Shown: piece after piece, positions 26,586 to 35,411 of the stretch
How positions within the stretch are numbered: the stretch's first letter is position 1
Layout: each line of letters starts with the position of its first letter
NCBI GenBank assembly: GCA_025362495.1
Contig: JANYGI010000160.1
Coordinates: 22,031 to 86,030, forward strand
Origin: Byssovorax sp.
GTDB lineage: Bacteria; Myxococcota_A; Polyangia; Polyangiales; Polyangiaceae
Length of the DNA: 64,000 nucleotides
Direction: 5' to 3'
Position numbers and translations under genes: made by a program
The notes under the pieces: model-generated
What the model was told of the DNA's origin: nothing
The model's input: only the letters and a program-made list of their open reading frames with translations
Databases searched by the model: none

Positions 26586-28367
26586 TCAGGAACCGTGCCG
26601 CTTGACCAGCTCGGCCTTCGTGGCCTCGTCGAGCGCGCCCGTGGGCGTGAGCCCACACGCCGTCTGAAACGTCATGAGCGCCTGCCGATCTCGAGCCGTC
26701 ACGCTCTCGTCCGAGTCGTGATACGATGAATCTTCAGGCAACCAGCCATGGGAGTAGCCCAGGTGTTGCAGCCGCTTGCGCAACCCCGACGGCTCGTCGA
26801 CCGGGTCCATGTCTCCGACCTCCACCGTGTGAATGACGTATCGCTCGGTGAAAAAAACCTGGAATTCTCGGACGTGAACAGGCACCTCGACGCTGATCCC
26901 GCCGTCAGCGTCCGTCTTCTTTGTGGGCTGCTCTCCGAGTCCCTGGATCAGGTACGGCTCGTTTGCCAGAGGGCCGTCATCGCCGTTGAATCGCAGGTGC
27001 ACCGTGGTCTTCGGCACTTTTGCCACATAGTTGTTCGTCGTTCCCTTCGCGACGGGAGATCCCTTCCTGCTCTTCGCGGGCAGATGCACGACATCGCCTG
27101 GGGCGAGGATGTTATGGTCGCCTCTGAGCTTCTTCAGGTCCCCGTTCTTGGCGTCGTTCCAGACGACCTCTGGATCGAAGCCATGAAGAAAGCCCAGCTT
27201 GACCAGATAGTCGCCTTGTCGCACGACGTAAGGTCTCGGGTCTCCCTGGGCAGCCGCTTCGTCCGCCAGCGTCGCGTCGGGGAAAATGACCTTTCCATCG
27301 CTCGCGAGGCCGACCTCCGCCTTGCCGTCCTTGTCGGTCATCCCGCCGACCTCGGAGCCGTCGTCCATCACCACCAGGAAGCGCTGATACGGGAGCGGGT
27401 TCCCCTCTTCATCGTCGAGCGCCAGCGTCGTCGGCGGCTCTGGCTCTTTCGGCGCGGGATCCGTCGCTTGCTCGGGCGAGTTGAGCAAGATCTTCTTCCC
27501 GTCAATCTTGAACTCTTTCTCCATCGAGAGCGACGCGCCGTCCTTCGTCATGATCGTGAGCTTCTTCTCCACGATCATCTGCGCGTCTCCGCTGGACGAC
27601 AGCGCCATTCCGGCGTCGTCGACCGAGATCCCCGCGCCGGCGCCCTTCACCGTGATCCCCGAGGAAATAAGCTCGATCTTGTCCTCGGTGATCCGGATGG
27701 AGCTCTTCCCCACGCGCAAGATCAGCTCACCTTCCGAGATCACCTCGGTCGAGTCGAGGCTCGAGAGCATCACCGTCCCCTCCGCGTGCGTGACCCACGA
27801 GCGCTTCTTGTCGGCTTTGCCCACCAGCGTCGTCATGCACCCTTCGACGCGCACCGTGAGGTCCTCCCCGTACTCGAGATCAGCGTTCTCCTCGACGCAG
27901 CGCCGCTCTCTCCCCTCCACGCGCGTGACCAGCGTGCCCGAGACTCGTTCATCCGAGCTCCCCGTCACCACCTCGACGCGATCTCCATCGATCTGCGTCG
28001 TCTGGTCGCCCGCCACCTGCGCCTCGTCGTTCCCCGCCACGCGCGCGATCACGTCTCCTTCGACGATATCGACGCGGCTCCCCACCACCCGAACGCTCTC
28101 GTCCCCGCGCACTTGCAACGTGTGATTGCGCTCCACGACCTCGTCCAGATCGCGCTGAGCGTGGACGTAAATCTGCTCCTTCGTGGCGGCGTCCTGGAAA
28201 GACAGCTCGTTGTTGCCGTTTCCACCTGGCGAGCTCTGCGTGCGCCAGCCGCTTCGGGTCTTGTCGCCGGGTAGCATGAAGGGCGGCGGGTGAGTGCCGT
28301 TGTAAAGGCTCCCGAGGATCATGGGCTTGTCGGTGTCTCCGCCTTCGAAGACGACGATGACCTCCAT
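26586..28367 (-). pseudogene. vgrG, 3' part: gp5 tail, LysM-like and peptidoglycan-binding domains
   Basis: This is the C-terminal part of a T6SS spike protein. GMEVIVVFEGGDTDKPMILG is the end of the VgrG gp5 OB-fold, followed by NGTHPPP and the repetitive beta-helix (QVRGDESVRVVGSRVDIVEG and relatives). Downstream are a beta module (DDEEGNPLPYQRFLVV), a LysM-like segment (YVVRQGDYLVKLGFLHG...LAPGDVVHLP) and a C-terminal peptidoglycan-binding fold (DRQALMTFQTACGLTPTGALDE). The gp27/gp44-like first half is missing, lying 2 kb away after an insertion. The first ATG is at 28367 with no ribosome site, and frame-continuous sequence upstream is not VgrG. It might still be expressed as a tail fragment, but it cannot form a normal trimeric spike alone. 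Confidence 0.75.
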
Positions 28368-28450
28368 GCCGAGGGAGGTAACAGACCGAACTGTTTGCCA
28401 ACTGTCCGATCTTTTTCGTGAAACATCGATCTGTGCCACCTGCCTACCAC

Positions 28451-28580
28451 GAGCCGGATCTCGGCAGGCGCGACCTATCCTGTTTCCGATACCCGACACC
28501 GAGCCGGTATCCGATACCCGGCCGATACCCGGTACGCGAGACCGAGCCGGCCTCCGGTACCAAGCCGGTACCTGAGCCGA
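28451..28580. repeat. Short degenerate repeats at the insertion boundary
   Basis: CCGATACCC occurs at 28486, 28511 and 28522, and GAGCCGG or close variants at 28451, 28501, 28544, 28562 and 28574, with GGTAC/GGTAT between. The gap 28368-28778 has no gene; this repeat cluster sits next to the broken vgrG end. Confidence 0.55.
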
Positions 28581-28778
28581 CGGCGCCCCCTGAGCGAAGC
28601 CGCCCGGGTCCAACTCGCCGGGATAGGCGCTTTCCCCAGCAGACCGATGATTGTTGGCGAGGCTATGGGGTCGCATGCCAGGCAAAGCCCCAGGAAAACA
28701 GACTCAGACTCGACAAAGACGGTGCCAGAGGGTCGTAACCTCCCCGGCGACGTGGCGTTCACTCCGCTACTCGCGCTG

Positions 28779-29174
28779 TCAGCCACGCGACTTCATCGCG
28801 TATACGTTGATCGGCGTGCCGTCCGGGTCGCGGAACAGCATCGAGCGATTGCCCCACGGCTGATCGGTCGGCTCCTGGATCCAGTCGGTGACGCGCCCTG
28901 CGATGCGCGTGCGCAGGGCGTCAACCGCGTCGACTCCGTCGACCTCGAACTCGAGGATCGCCGAGCGGTTGGACGCCGCCTCCGCTGCGCCGCGGTTGAA
29001 TCTCTCGATGCCAGCGACGCTGACGATCGCGAGAGTCGCGCCACCTACGCGGAACTCGACGAAGTCCGCGGCGCTGCCGAACGGGGCGATCGGCGCGACG
29101 CCCGTGACCGCCTCGTAAAATGCGGCGAGGCTCGGGACGTCCTTGGTGACGAGGCGGATCGATGCAAGCTTCAT
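28779..29174 (-). CDS. VOC-family (glyoxalase/bleomycin-resistance-like) protein (131 aa)
   Basis: One vicinal-oxygen-chelate domain of two beta-alpha-beta-beta-beta modules: MKLASIRLVTKDVPSLAAFYEAVTG opens the first, and RSMLFRDPDGTPINVYAMK is the standard C-terminal signature. Members bind a metal or sequester or modify small toxic compounds. Asp-Pro-Asp-Gly and the terminal Asn-Val-Tyr are intact, so the fold is complete. The ATG at 29174 was preferred to one five codons upstream because it starts the first beta strand. It is divergent from a TetR gene with a palindromic operator between, so TetR probably represses it. Both sit inside the interrupted vgrG. Confidence 0.8.
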   Translation of the reverse strand: MKLASIRLVTKDVPSLAAFYEAVTGVAPIAPFGSAADFVEFRVGGATLAIVSVAGIERFNRGAAEAASNRSAILEFEVDGVDAVDALRTRIAGRVTDWIQEPTDQPWGNRSMLFRDPDGTPINVYAMKSRG

Positions 29175-29191
29175 GGTAGAGGTTCTCATTG

Positions 29192-29237
29192 ATGACAGTT
29201 AACAGGCGGAACGATACGCTACCGTAGCGTGTCGTTC
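29192..29237. promoter_or_regulatory. TetR operator and divergent promoter region
   Basis: GAACGATACGCTA (29209-29221) and TAGCGTGTCGTTC (29225-29237) form an inverted repeat with one mismatch around CCG. On the plus strand ATGACA (29192-29197) and TACGCT (29215-29220), 17 nt apart, can be the tetR promoter, so bound repressor would cover its -10 box. This is the usual layout for a self-regulating TetR controlling a divergent gene. Confidence 0.6.
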
Positions 29238-29247
29238 GAGGCAAGCA

Positions 29248-29835
29248 ATGACGTCACCTTTCGACCGTCGCGTCGCGCGATCGCGGGCCACCGTGCTCGC
29301 CGAGACCTACCTGCTGCTCGCCGAGGGGGGCATCAGTGGCGTCAGCATCGACGAGATCGCGCGCCGGACCGGCGTCGCAAAAACCACGATCTACCGGCAC
29401 TGGCCGTCGCGGGCCGCGCTGCTCCTTGACGCGTGCGGCCAGCTCGGCGCCGACGCGGTCGTACCCGACACTGGCAGCCTACATGGCGACCTCACGGTGC
29501 TTGCCGACGAACTCGCGGTGGCTCTGACCTCGCCTGGCTGGCCGGCGGTCCTGCCCTCCATCATCGACGCCGCCGAGCGCGACCCCGAGCTCGCCGCGCT
29601 CCACGCCACACTCCACGCGCGGCTAATGAGGCCGCTACTCGTCGTCGCTCTGCGCGCGAAAGAGCGCGGCGAGCTCGCCGGGCGGACGCCCGAGGACGTG
29701 GTTGCCGCAATCGCCGGAGCACTGTTCTACCGTCGCTGGTTCTCGAAGGAGAAGCTCGACCAGGAGTTCGTGGCTACCGTGGTCCGCGTCAATGCCGCCC
29801 CGGAGCAGCCGGCCCGTCGCCACCGGCCACGTTGA
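29248..29835 (+). CDS. TetR-family transcriptional repressor (195 aa)
   Basis: An N-terminal TetR helix-turn-helix (GISGVSIDEIARRTGVAKTTIYRHW) is followed by a helical ligand-binding domain, ending near the Arg/Pro-rich tail. Length is typical. The family represses its own and a divergent promoter and releases DNA on binding a small molecule; the VOC protein is the likely target. The ATG at 29248 has GAGG about 9 nt upstream. Together the two genes form a compact cassette, probably for sensing and handling a small toxic compound, inserted in the T6SS island. Confidence 0.88.
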   Translation: MTSPFDRRVARSRATVLAETYLLLAEGGISGVSIDEIARRTGVAKTTIYRHWPSRAALLLDACGQLGADAVVPDTGSLHGDLTVLADELAVALTSPGWPAVLPSIIDAAERDPELAALHATLHARLMRPLLVVALRAKERGELAGRTPEDVVAAIAGALFYRRWFSKEKLDQEFVATVVRVNAAPEQPARRHRPR

Positions 29836-30273
29836 AGCAGCGCGTTGCTCTTCTTACCGCCGCGACATCTCGGACAGGAGGTGGTGGTGGCGATCCTCGC
29901 GCACCTCGGGCTGCCAACGGAAGCGCCGCCGATCGCGCGGGCGTGGAGTCCAGCGCTTGTCGGGGGTGTTCGGGCCGCGCTCGCCGCTGCGCGCTGCGGT
30001 GGTCCCGCCCGGGCAGGCGAGAGCTGGGGCGACTGCGACGTTGCTGCGCGCCAAGAAGCAGAAGCGGATCGCGAAGACGCCCGACGACGCGTCGCCGTTC
30101 GTCGCGAGCGGCGAGGGGACGTTGCCCGATCGTGGCCGCGACAGCGAGAACGCCGCGCGGAGCCGCCCGCGGACGAGCCTCGGGGACGGCGTCGTGAAGC
30201 CGGGTGGCCAGAGGATCGATTGGGCCCAGCTTCCACGCCGCGTCGATTGAGTGGACGCAGGTGTAACGATGAT
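29832..30273 (+). mobile_element. Degraded IS91-like (Y2) transposase remnant in two pieces
   Basis: With frame changes, 29832-29955 reads EVVVAILAHLGLPTEAPPIARA, the typical C-terminal end of IS91/ISCR-type Y2 transposases. From about 29950 to 30270 another frame reads GVFGPRSPLRAAVVPPG and later RIDWAQLPRRVD, which in intact enzymes comes before that end (…WAQLLRRVF..VD). The pieces are therefore in swapped order, as if two truncated copies were joined. No intact ORF, terminal repeat or catalytic HUH/Tyr region is present. IS91 elements can carry adjacent genes by one-ended transposition, which may explain the cassette beside it. The family call is from remembered motifs only. Confidence 0.5.
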
Positions 30274-31713
30274 CACCATTCCCACGCGCGGGATGAACTG
30301 CGCGCCCCAGCCGGCGCCGCCCCAGGCTTGCATGGGCCGGATCCAGCACGAGCTGCGTTCATCATACCCGCCCTCGCGATCCCAGTGAAACTGGACCTTG
30401 ATTTGCCCCAAAGCATCGACGTGGATCTCCTCGCCGGGCGGTCCGGTGACGGTGGCCGTGAGCGCGACTTGAACGCTCCGTCGCTTTGGACGAGGAGGGA
30501 TGTACGTGACCTCGACGGGTGCGCACTCGAACGTATTCCGGTACACGCGCCACTCGCCACCCTGCGGGCGAGCCTCGCCGCGGTGCTCGACCGTGGTGAC
30601 CACGTAGATGCGATTGAGGCGCGCGCCGGGATGATTTTCCAGCGTGAAGCGGTGTCCCGGGGCGAGATCCGCACAGCCACCCTCCCCACGGGCCGTCGAG
30701 GCGCGGCGGCGCTTCTGGCGGAGGATGAGCGGCGCCTGGTCGCTGGCAAAGCTCCACTTGGGAAAGAGGAAGGACCCATGGTGCTCGTACACCTCGAGCC
30801 CGAGCGCCGATCCCGACTTCCCGGTGAACGCGGCGACCGCAGTGTCGATCACCGAAGCGTCCGGGCTCGGAAAAGGGTGAGTCGACGACGCCGAGCTGAC
30901 GAGGCGGGCCATCGGCCGCTCCGGATCGTAGTCGCGAAACATCGCCGCTTCGGGCCGCACCGTGGTACGCGGGGAAAAGTGGGTGACCTTGTCTTTGTGT
31001 GACGCCGTCGTCTCCTGCATCGCCAGGAAGAAGAGCGAGGGGGCGTCGCCGCCGGAGGAGCCCTCGTCGCGATCGTCGCCACCGATGGGCGGATAACCGG
31101 CCGGATCGTCACTGAAGATCAGGCTGTCGCCGGGGACCATCGCGTCGGCTGCCGCCGTGCCATCTTCGTCGAGAGGGCCTTGTGGAAAGAAGAAATAGAT
31201 GCCCGACTCGGCGAGCAGGCGTGCGACGAAGCGGTAATCGCTCTCCTCGTACTGAGTGCAATACTCGCGCGCCGGATACTCGCGCAGGACCTGCCAGCGC
31301 GTCGCGATCCCCGCTTCAGCGAGGACGGCGGTGACGATATCTCGCACGCTCATCTGCTGGAAAATCCGCGTGCGCCGCTTGCGCTTGAGCAACCAAAGCC
31401 GCGGGACGAGGCGCATGCGATAGCGGCCCGAGCACGGTGGTGCCTCGTGAATCTCCTCGAGCTCGACCGCCGAGATGAGGCCGTAAAAGGCTCGCGGCGC
31501 GGTGCCGACGCTCCACGAAAGGACGGCGTGCTGCCCGAGGGCGAGGCGCTCCACCTCTTCGTCGTTGGTGGCATCCGAGGTGACGACGAGGTCGAAGGCG
31601 TAAAGCTCGGATATCGTCTCCTTGCCAGTGAAGACGTGGACCTAGAAGTGGTCGGGAGGGAAGCCGTCGACGGTGAAGCTGTAGTGGTCGCGCATCGGTG
31701 GGACGGCGAGCAT
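30274..31713 (-). pseudogene. vgrG, 5' part: gp27/gp44-like domains, with internal amber stop
   Basis: The N-terminal part of a T6SS VgrG. MLAVPPMRDHYSFTVDGF is followed by TAG at 31642-31644 and then continues in the same frame as VHVFTGKETISELYAFDLVV. Next come SDYRFVARLLAESGIYFFF (phage GPD-like) and the gp5 start DALGQIKVQFHWDREGG...GWGAQFIPRVGM, where homology ends near 30274. The frame then runs into non-VgrG sequence. So the gene is damaged twice, by a nonsense codon near its start and by loss of its second half. The remaining sequence is otherwise well preserved, so the damage is probably recent. A GTG at 31554 could restart translation but would lose the first conserved strands. Confidence 0.8.
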
Positions 31714-31992
31714 ATCACCGGAGGTCGCGGCACCTGGTTGCCTTTCCGCCGGCTTCTTTCCAGTTTCTGTCAAGGTAGACCGGGAAGCGCCGACTTGTCC
31801 TTGCGACGGCTCACGACCGCTCGCGACGTCAGGCGGGCGCTCGCTCCCGACGTCCCTGTCTGGTTGTGGTTGTGTCGACGCTCCGCCGCCGCCGGGCAAT
31901 CTCGGCTGCGATGCCCGGCGCGCCCATCCCGAGTCGCTTTACGCGGCGTCCCGGGGCCCGGCATCGCACCTCCCCGGGCTTCCACCCGCGTC

Positions 31993-32724
31993 TCAGGCCG
32001 GCTTGTCGCTATTGCCGCTGCTGGCCCCGCCGGGCGCGAGTGTCGGCGCGTCGCCGGCCCCGTCCGCGGACTTCTTCCGGTCCTTCTTGAAGGGGTAGAA
32101 GAACCCCTCCACCCGCGCCGGATCGCGCGGCAGCTTCCCGCGGAGGGCGGCGTGGAGCTTGACGTACTCGTCCACCCACCTGGCTTTGACCTCAGGAATG
32201 GTCTTGTTGCCGAGATGAACTGCCTGGGTCTCTGCATCGCTCAATGCCGCCTCGGCCGCGACGACTTCCGCGAGGACCGCTTCGAGCTGCGGTCGGAACT
32301 CGGTCGCCAGCGGGCCGATGTCCGCCTTCCCCTTGTCCTCCTTCATGGCTTTCACCATGGCCTTGACGAGGGTTGGCTCCGTCGCACGCGGCTCGGCCTC
32401 CGTGACCTCGCGGAGGCCTTCGGGGAAGTAGCGGCGATAGAGGGGATCGTTGCGCTTCTTGCCGACGAGATCGAGGAGGCGCAGCTCGAAGGAGCGCACG
32501 ATGCGGTCGCAACGGGCGTCTTTGCCGAGGAAGACGGCGCGCTTCTTCTGCACCTCGTCCTCCAGGTCTTCGAGAGCGCGGGATTGCTTCTTGAGGTCGT
32601 GGTGCTCGTCGGCGAGGCCCTTTTCGAGGCCGGCGACGTCGGGATCCGCGGCGACGCCGGCGACGGTGAAGGCGGAGTGCTCACGGTAGGCGGTGATCGA
32701 GCTGTCGTCTCTCGGCTTCTCCAT
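31993..32724 (-). CDS. Coiled-coil hypothetical protein of the T6SS island (243 aa)
   Basis: Not recognised. It is highly charged and helical. Residues 35-65 (LADEHHDLKKQSRALEDLED) and 150-180 look like coiled coil, and the C-terminus is a Lys-, Gly- and Ser-rich tail. No signal peptide or membrane segment. It lies 280 bp upstream of vgrG on the same strand and could be a chaperone or adaptor for spike loading, as such coiled-coil proteins often precede vgrG in myxobacteria; that is inference from position. AGAGG precedes the ATG, and a TTGACA-type promoter lies just upstream, better than most in this window. Confidence 0.6.
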   Translation of the reverse strand: MEKPRDDSSITAYREHSAFTVAGVAADPDVAGLEKGLADEHHDLKKQSRALEDLEDEVQKKRAVFLGKDARCDRIVRSFELRLLDLVGKKRNDPLYRRYFPEGLREVTEAEPRATEPTLVKAMVKAMKEDKGKADIGPLATEFRPQLEAVLAEVVAAEAALSDAETQAVHLGNKTIPEVKARWVDEYVKLHAALRGKLPRDPARVEGFFYPFKKDRKKSADGAGDAPTLAPGGASSGNSDKPA

Positions 32725-32735
32725 GGGGTCCTCTT

Positions 32736-32764
32736 TTATTGGTTATTGGTCGGTCGGCTGTCAA
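32736..32764 (-). promoter_or_regulatory. Putative sigma-70-like promoter TTGACA-N17-CAATAA
   Basis: On the minus strand TTGACA (32764-32759) is 17 nt from CAATAA (32741-32736), just upstream of the coiled-coil gene start at 32724. The A/T-rich -10 region stands out in this G/C-rich sequence. Confidence 0.5.
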
Positions 32765-32935
32765 CGTGGGAGGTATGTCAGAAGGTGTGCGTTGCCTGTG
32801 ACGGAGATCTTCCTGAACACTCAGCTACTCACATTGCTGGCACATCGAAGCGAGTCCCGAGCGGACGGGTATCATGCGGGGAGAGCGCTCAGGTGTTTCT
32901 GGACGCCCTCGTGTTCTTGCTACGTCAGCCGGGTA

Positions 32936-34324
32936 CTACTGGCAGACCTTACTGGTGCAAAGGCCACTGGCGCAGTCCACGCTGATATTGCAGGGACCGC
33001 CAGTGGCGCCTTTTGCGCAGTGGTTTGCCGTGCAGACGGTGGTGTAGCAATCTGCGATAACGTTACACGGCGAAGGCACGGAGCCTTTGTCGCATTTGTT
33101 CGCGGTGCAGCTCGTGCTCAGGCAGTCCGCTCCGCTGGAGCAGATGCTACCAGATCCGACGGCCTTGCACACATTGCCCAAGCAGCTGTAGCTCGAGCAA
33201 TCGACATTGTTGCCGCAACTACCGCCGACTGCGCTCTTCGCACAAAAGTTGTTGGTGCAGAGGTTCGTTGTACAGTCGCCGTTGGTCGCGCACATGCCGC
33301 TGAAGTTCGTCGTCGAGCATGTTCCACCAACGCAGTTGTGGCTCGTGCAGTCGTTGCTCATGGCGCAAAGACCGCCAACGCCACTGACCGCGCAGGTGCT
33401 CCCGATGCAGTTGGCGGTGGCGCAGTCGCCGTTGACCGCGCAGGTCTGGTTGGCGCCGACCTTGGTGCACACGCTGTTGAGGCAAGATTTGCTGGTGCAA
33501 TCCGCGTTGCCGGAGCAGGCAGCTCCGACGGCGACAGCCTTGCACACGCTGCCGACGCAGTTCGCGCTGGTGCAGTCGGCGTTGCCCTTGCAGGCCTGAC
33601 CGACGGCGACCGCGACGCACTTGTTGGATGTGCATTTCTTGCTGGTGCAGTCCCCGTCGACCGCGCAGGCTCCGGCGACCGCGCTCTGATCGCACTTCAG
33701 CGTCGTGCAGTTGTCGCTGAGACAGTCGCCCTTGCCGACGCAGGTCTTCGTCGCGCCGCACTTGCCGCAGTTCGCGCCGCCGCAGTCGACGTCGGTCTCG
33801 CCGTTGGTGGGGTCGATATTCCCGTTGGAGCAGAGCGCCGTGACGCACGCGTGCGCCGCGGTGTCGCAGTGGGGCTTGGACGCGTCAGTGCACTGCGTGT
33901 CGCTGGTGCATCCGACGCAGCCGCCGGCGTCATCGCAAACCTTGCCGCCCACGGTGCAGGCGGTGTCCTTGGCCACGGGCGCCATCGCGCACATGTTCGC
34001 CGTGCAGACCGGCTTGAGGCAGTCGCCGACGGTGTCCGGGCACGTCGCCGGATCGCACATCATCCCGCCGTCGGTCCCGCTTGAACTCGAACTCTCGCCA
34101 CCAGTTCCGCTCGTGGTGGTGGTCATGCTGCCGGTGCCACCCGTGGTGGTGGTCGTCGCGATCACGCCACCCGAGCCGCCGATGCTGCTCGTGCTGGTCG
34201 TCCCGCCGGTGCCCGTCGCGCCTGTCTTCCCGTCGAAGTCAAACCCGCCGAGCACGCTCGTACACGCCGACGCGCCCGTCACCGAAACGACGAGGAGCAA
34301 CCCGGAACGAATGGTCTTGTTCAT
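32936..34324 (-). CDS. Lipoprotein with eleven 25-residue Cys repeats, module copy 1 (462 aa)
   Basis: The lipoprotein signal ends at VTGASAC; a Thr/Gly linker follows, then a Cys-rich head (CDPATCPDTVGDCLKPVC..., NGETDVDCGGANCGKC). The rest is eleven tandem repeats of 25 residues, each with C-x5-C-x4-C-x4-C (for example ACKGNADCTSANCVGSVCK), closing in CTSKVCQ. Each repeat probably forms two disulfides. Its closest relative is at 37031-38410, nearly the same over the whole body but with a different N-terminus. The ATG overlaps the stop of the TPR/PEGA gene (TGATG), so the two are coupled. It is probably a surface-exposed binding or adhesion protein. Confidence 0.78.
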   Translation of the reverse strand: MNKTIRSGLLLVVSVTGASACTSVLGGFDFDGKTGATGTGGTTSTSSIGGSGGVIATTTTTGGTGSMTTTTSGTGGESSSSSGTDGGMMCDPATCPDTVGDCLKPVCTANMCAMAPVAKDTACTVGGKVCDDAGGCVGCTSDTQCTDASKPHCDTAAHACVTALCSNGNIDPTNGETDVDCGGANCGKCGATKTCVGKGDCLSDNCTTLKCDQSAVAGACAVDGDCTSKKCTSNKCVAVAVGQACKGNADCTSANCVGSVCKAVAVGAACSGNADCTSKSCLNSVCTKVGANQTCAVNGDCATANCIGSTCAVSGVGGLCAMSNDCTSHNCVGGTCSTTNFSGMCATNGDCTTNLCTNNFCAKSAVGGSCGNNVDCSSYSCLGNVCKAVGSGSICSSGADCLSTSCTANKCDKGSVPSPCNVIADCYTTVCTANHCAKGATGGPCNISVDCASGLCTSKVCQ

Positions 34325-35376
34325 CAGAAGCTCCCCTTCGCGCCGAGAAATCCGAGTCCGACAATGGGGGTAACCGCCGCCGCCGCGACCTTCGCCCGCG
34401 GGGCCGTGAGCATCAGCACCACGCCCGTCGCGGCCAGCGCGCCGCCCGCGATGAAGCCAATCGTCGAGACGGTGCCCATGGTAGCGTAGCTGTCAATCTC
34501 GGGTTGAAGGCTGGCCTTTTGAGCCGGAGGGCAGTGCCCTTCAGGGCACGACTTGAGGATGGCGCTGTGCTTGCCCAGCGCGAGGCCGCCGGTGATCCCT
34601 CCAACGATGAGGCCCGCCGCGCCGACGCCGAGAGCCGCGAAGCCCAGCGTCTTCCGCGTCGAGCCCTTGGCGTCGACGTGGTCCGGCGTGGGGCCGGCGG
34701 GCATCGGGGTTGCGAGCGGTTGAGTCGTCGAGTCCGGCGGCGTGGCAGGAGGCGGAGTCCCCGGAGGTACCACGGCCACCGCGGAGGTGTCCTGTCCGGG
34801 TTTGAGATCGATCGTGATTGATTCGCTCTTTCCTTCCAAGAGGATCACCGTCGCTTCGCCGGGCGCGAAGCCGGTGGCTGTCGCCTTGATGATGTGCTTT
34901 CCCGCATCGACAGGCCGCTTCACGCCAAGCGCTGCGCTGGGCACGTCAATTCCGTCGAGCGTGACCCTGGGGGCGTCGGTGCCCTTCACATTGATGACGA
35001 CCGAGGGGACTCGCGGCGAAAGAGCCTCCAGCTCGCGCTTGGCGTCCTCGACGGCCTTGGTGACGCCCGCAGAGGCGTTGGGCGGCAAGGGCTCGTGGAC
35101 CACGCGGCTGTACAGCTCCTGCGCGCTCACCAGCTTGCCAAGGCCGGCCTGCGCGCGAGCCATGCCGAGGGTGATGGTAGGCGCGTGATAGAGTGAGTCA
35201 GCGCGCTTGAAGCGGTCGGCGGCGCCCGCGTAGTCGTTCTTCTTCAGCGCTTCGTAGCCGTCGATCGTGAGCTGGCGCGCCGTGGCCTTGTCGCCGTCCG
35301 GTACGTCGGCTCGGGCGAAGGTAGGGGTGCCGGCAGTAGCGAACAAAAGAACGATGAGAGAAACTCGGAAGCGCAT
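34324..35376 (-). CDS. TPR/PEGA-like membrane protein, module copy 1 (350 aa)
   Basis: A signal peptide (RVSLIVLLFATAGTPTFARA) precedes TPR-like helices at about 30-125 (GYEALKKNDYAGAADRFKRAD). A PEGA-like beta domain follows (PRVTLDGIDVPSAALGVKRPVDAGKHIIKATATGF), then a Pro/Thr linker and two C-terminal transmembrane helices (FAALGVGAAGLIVGGITGG and GFIAGGALAATGVVLMLTA). PEGA domains are typical surface-layer-like folds, common in myxobacterial proteins near kinases. AGGAG lies 4 nt before the ATG at 35376. The gene sits between the kinase remnant and the Cys-repeat lipoprotein, the same order as at 38-41.5 kb. It may transmit a signal across the envelope. Confidence 0.75.
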   Translation of the reverse strand: MRFRVSLIVLLFATAGTPTFARADVPDGDKATARQLTIDGYEALKKNDYAGAADRFKRADSLYHAPTITLGMARAQAGLGKLVSAQELYSRVVHEPLPPNASAGVTKAVEDAKRELEALSPRVPSVVINVKGTDAPRVTLDGIDVPSAALGVKRPVDAGKHIIKATATGFAPGEATVILLEGKSESITIDLKPGQDTSAVAVVPPGTPPPATPPDSTTQPLATPMPAGPTPDHVDAKGSTRKTLGFAALGVGAAGLIVGGITGGLALGKHSAILKSCPEGHCPPAQKASLQPEIDSYATMGTVSTIGFIAGGALAATGVVLMLTAPRAKVAAAAVTPIVGLGFLGAKGSF

Positions 35377-35411
35377 GGAGCTCCTGCGGCGAGAACGAGT
35401 ACGAGCGAAGG

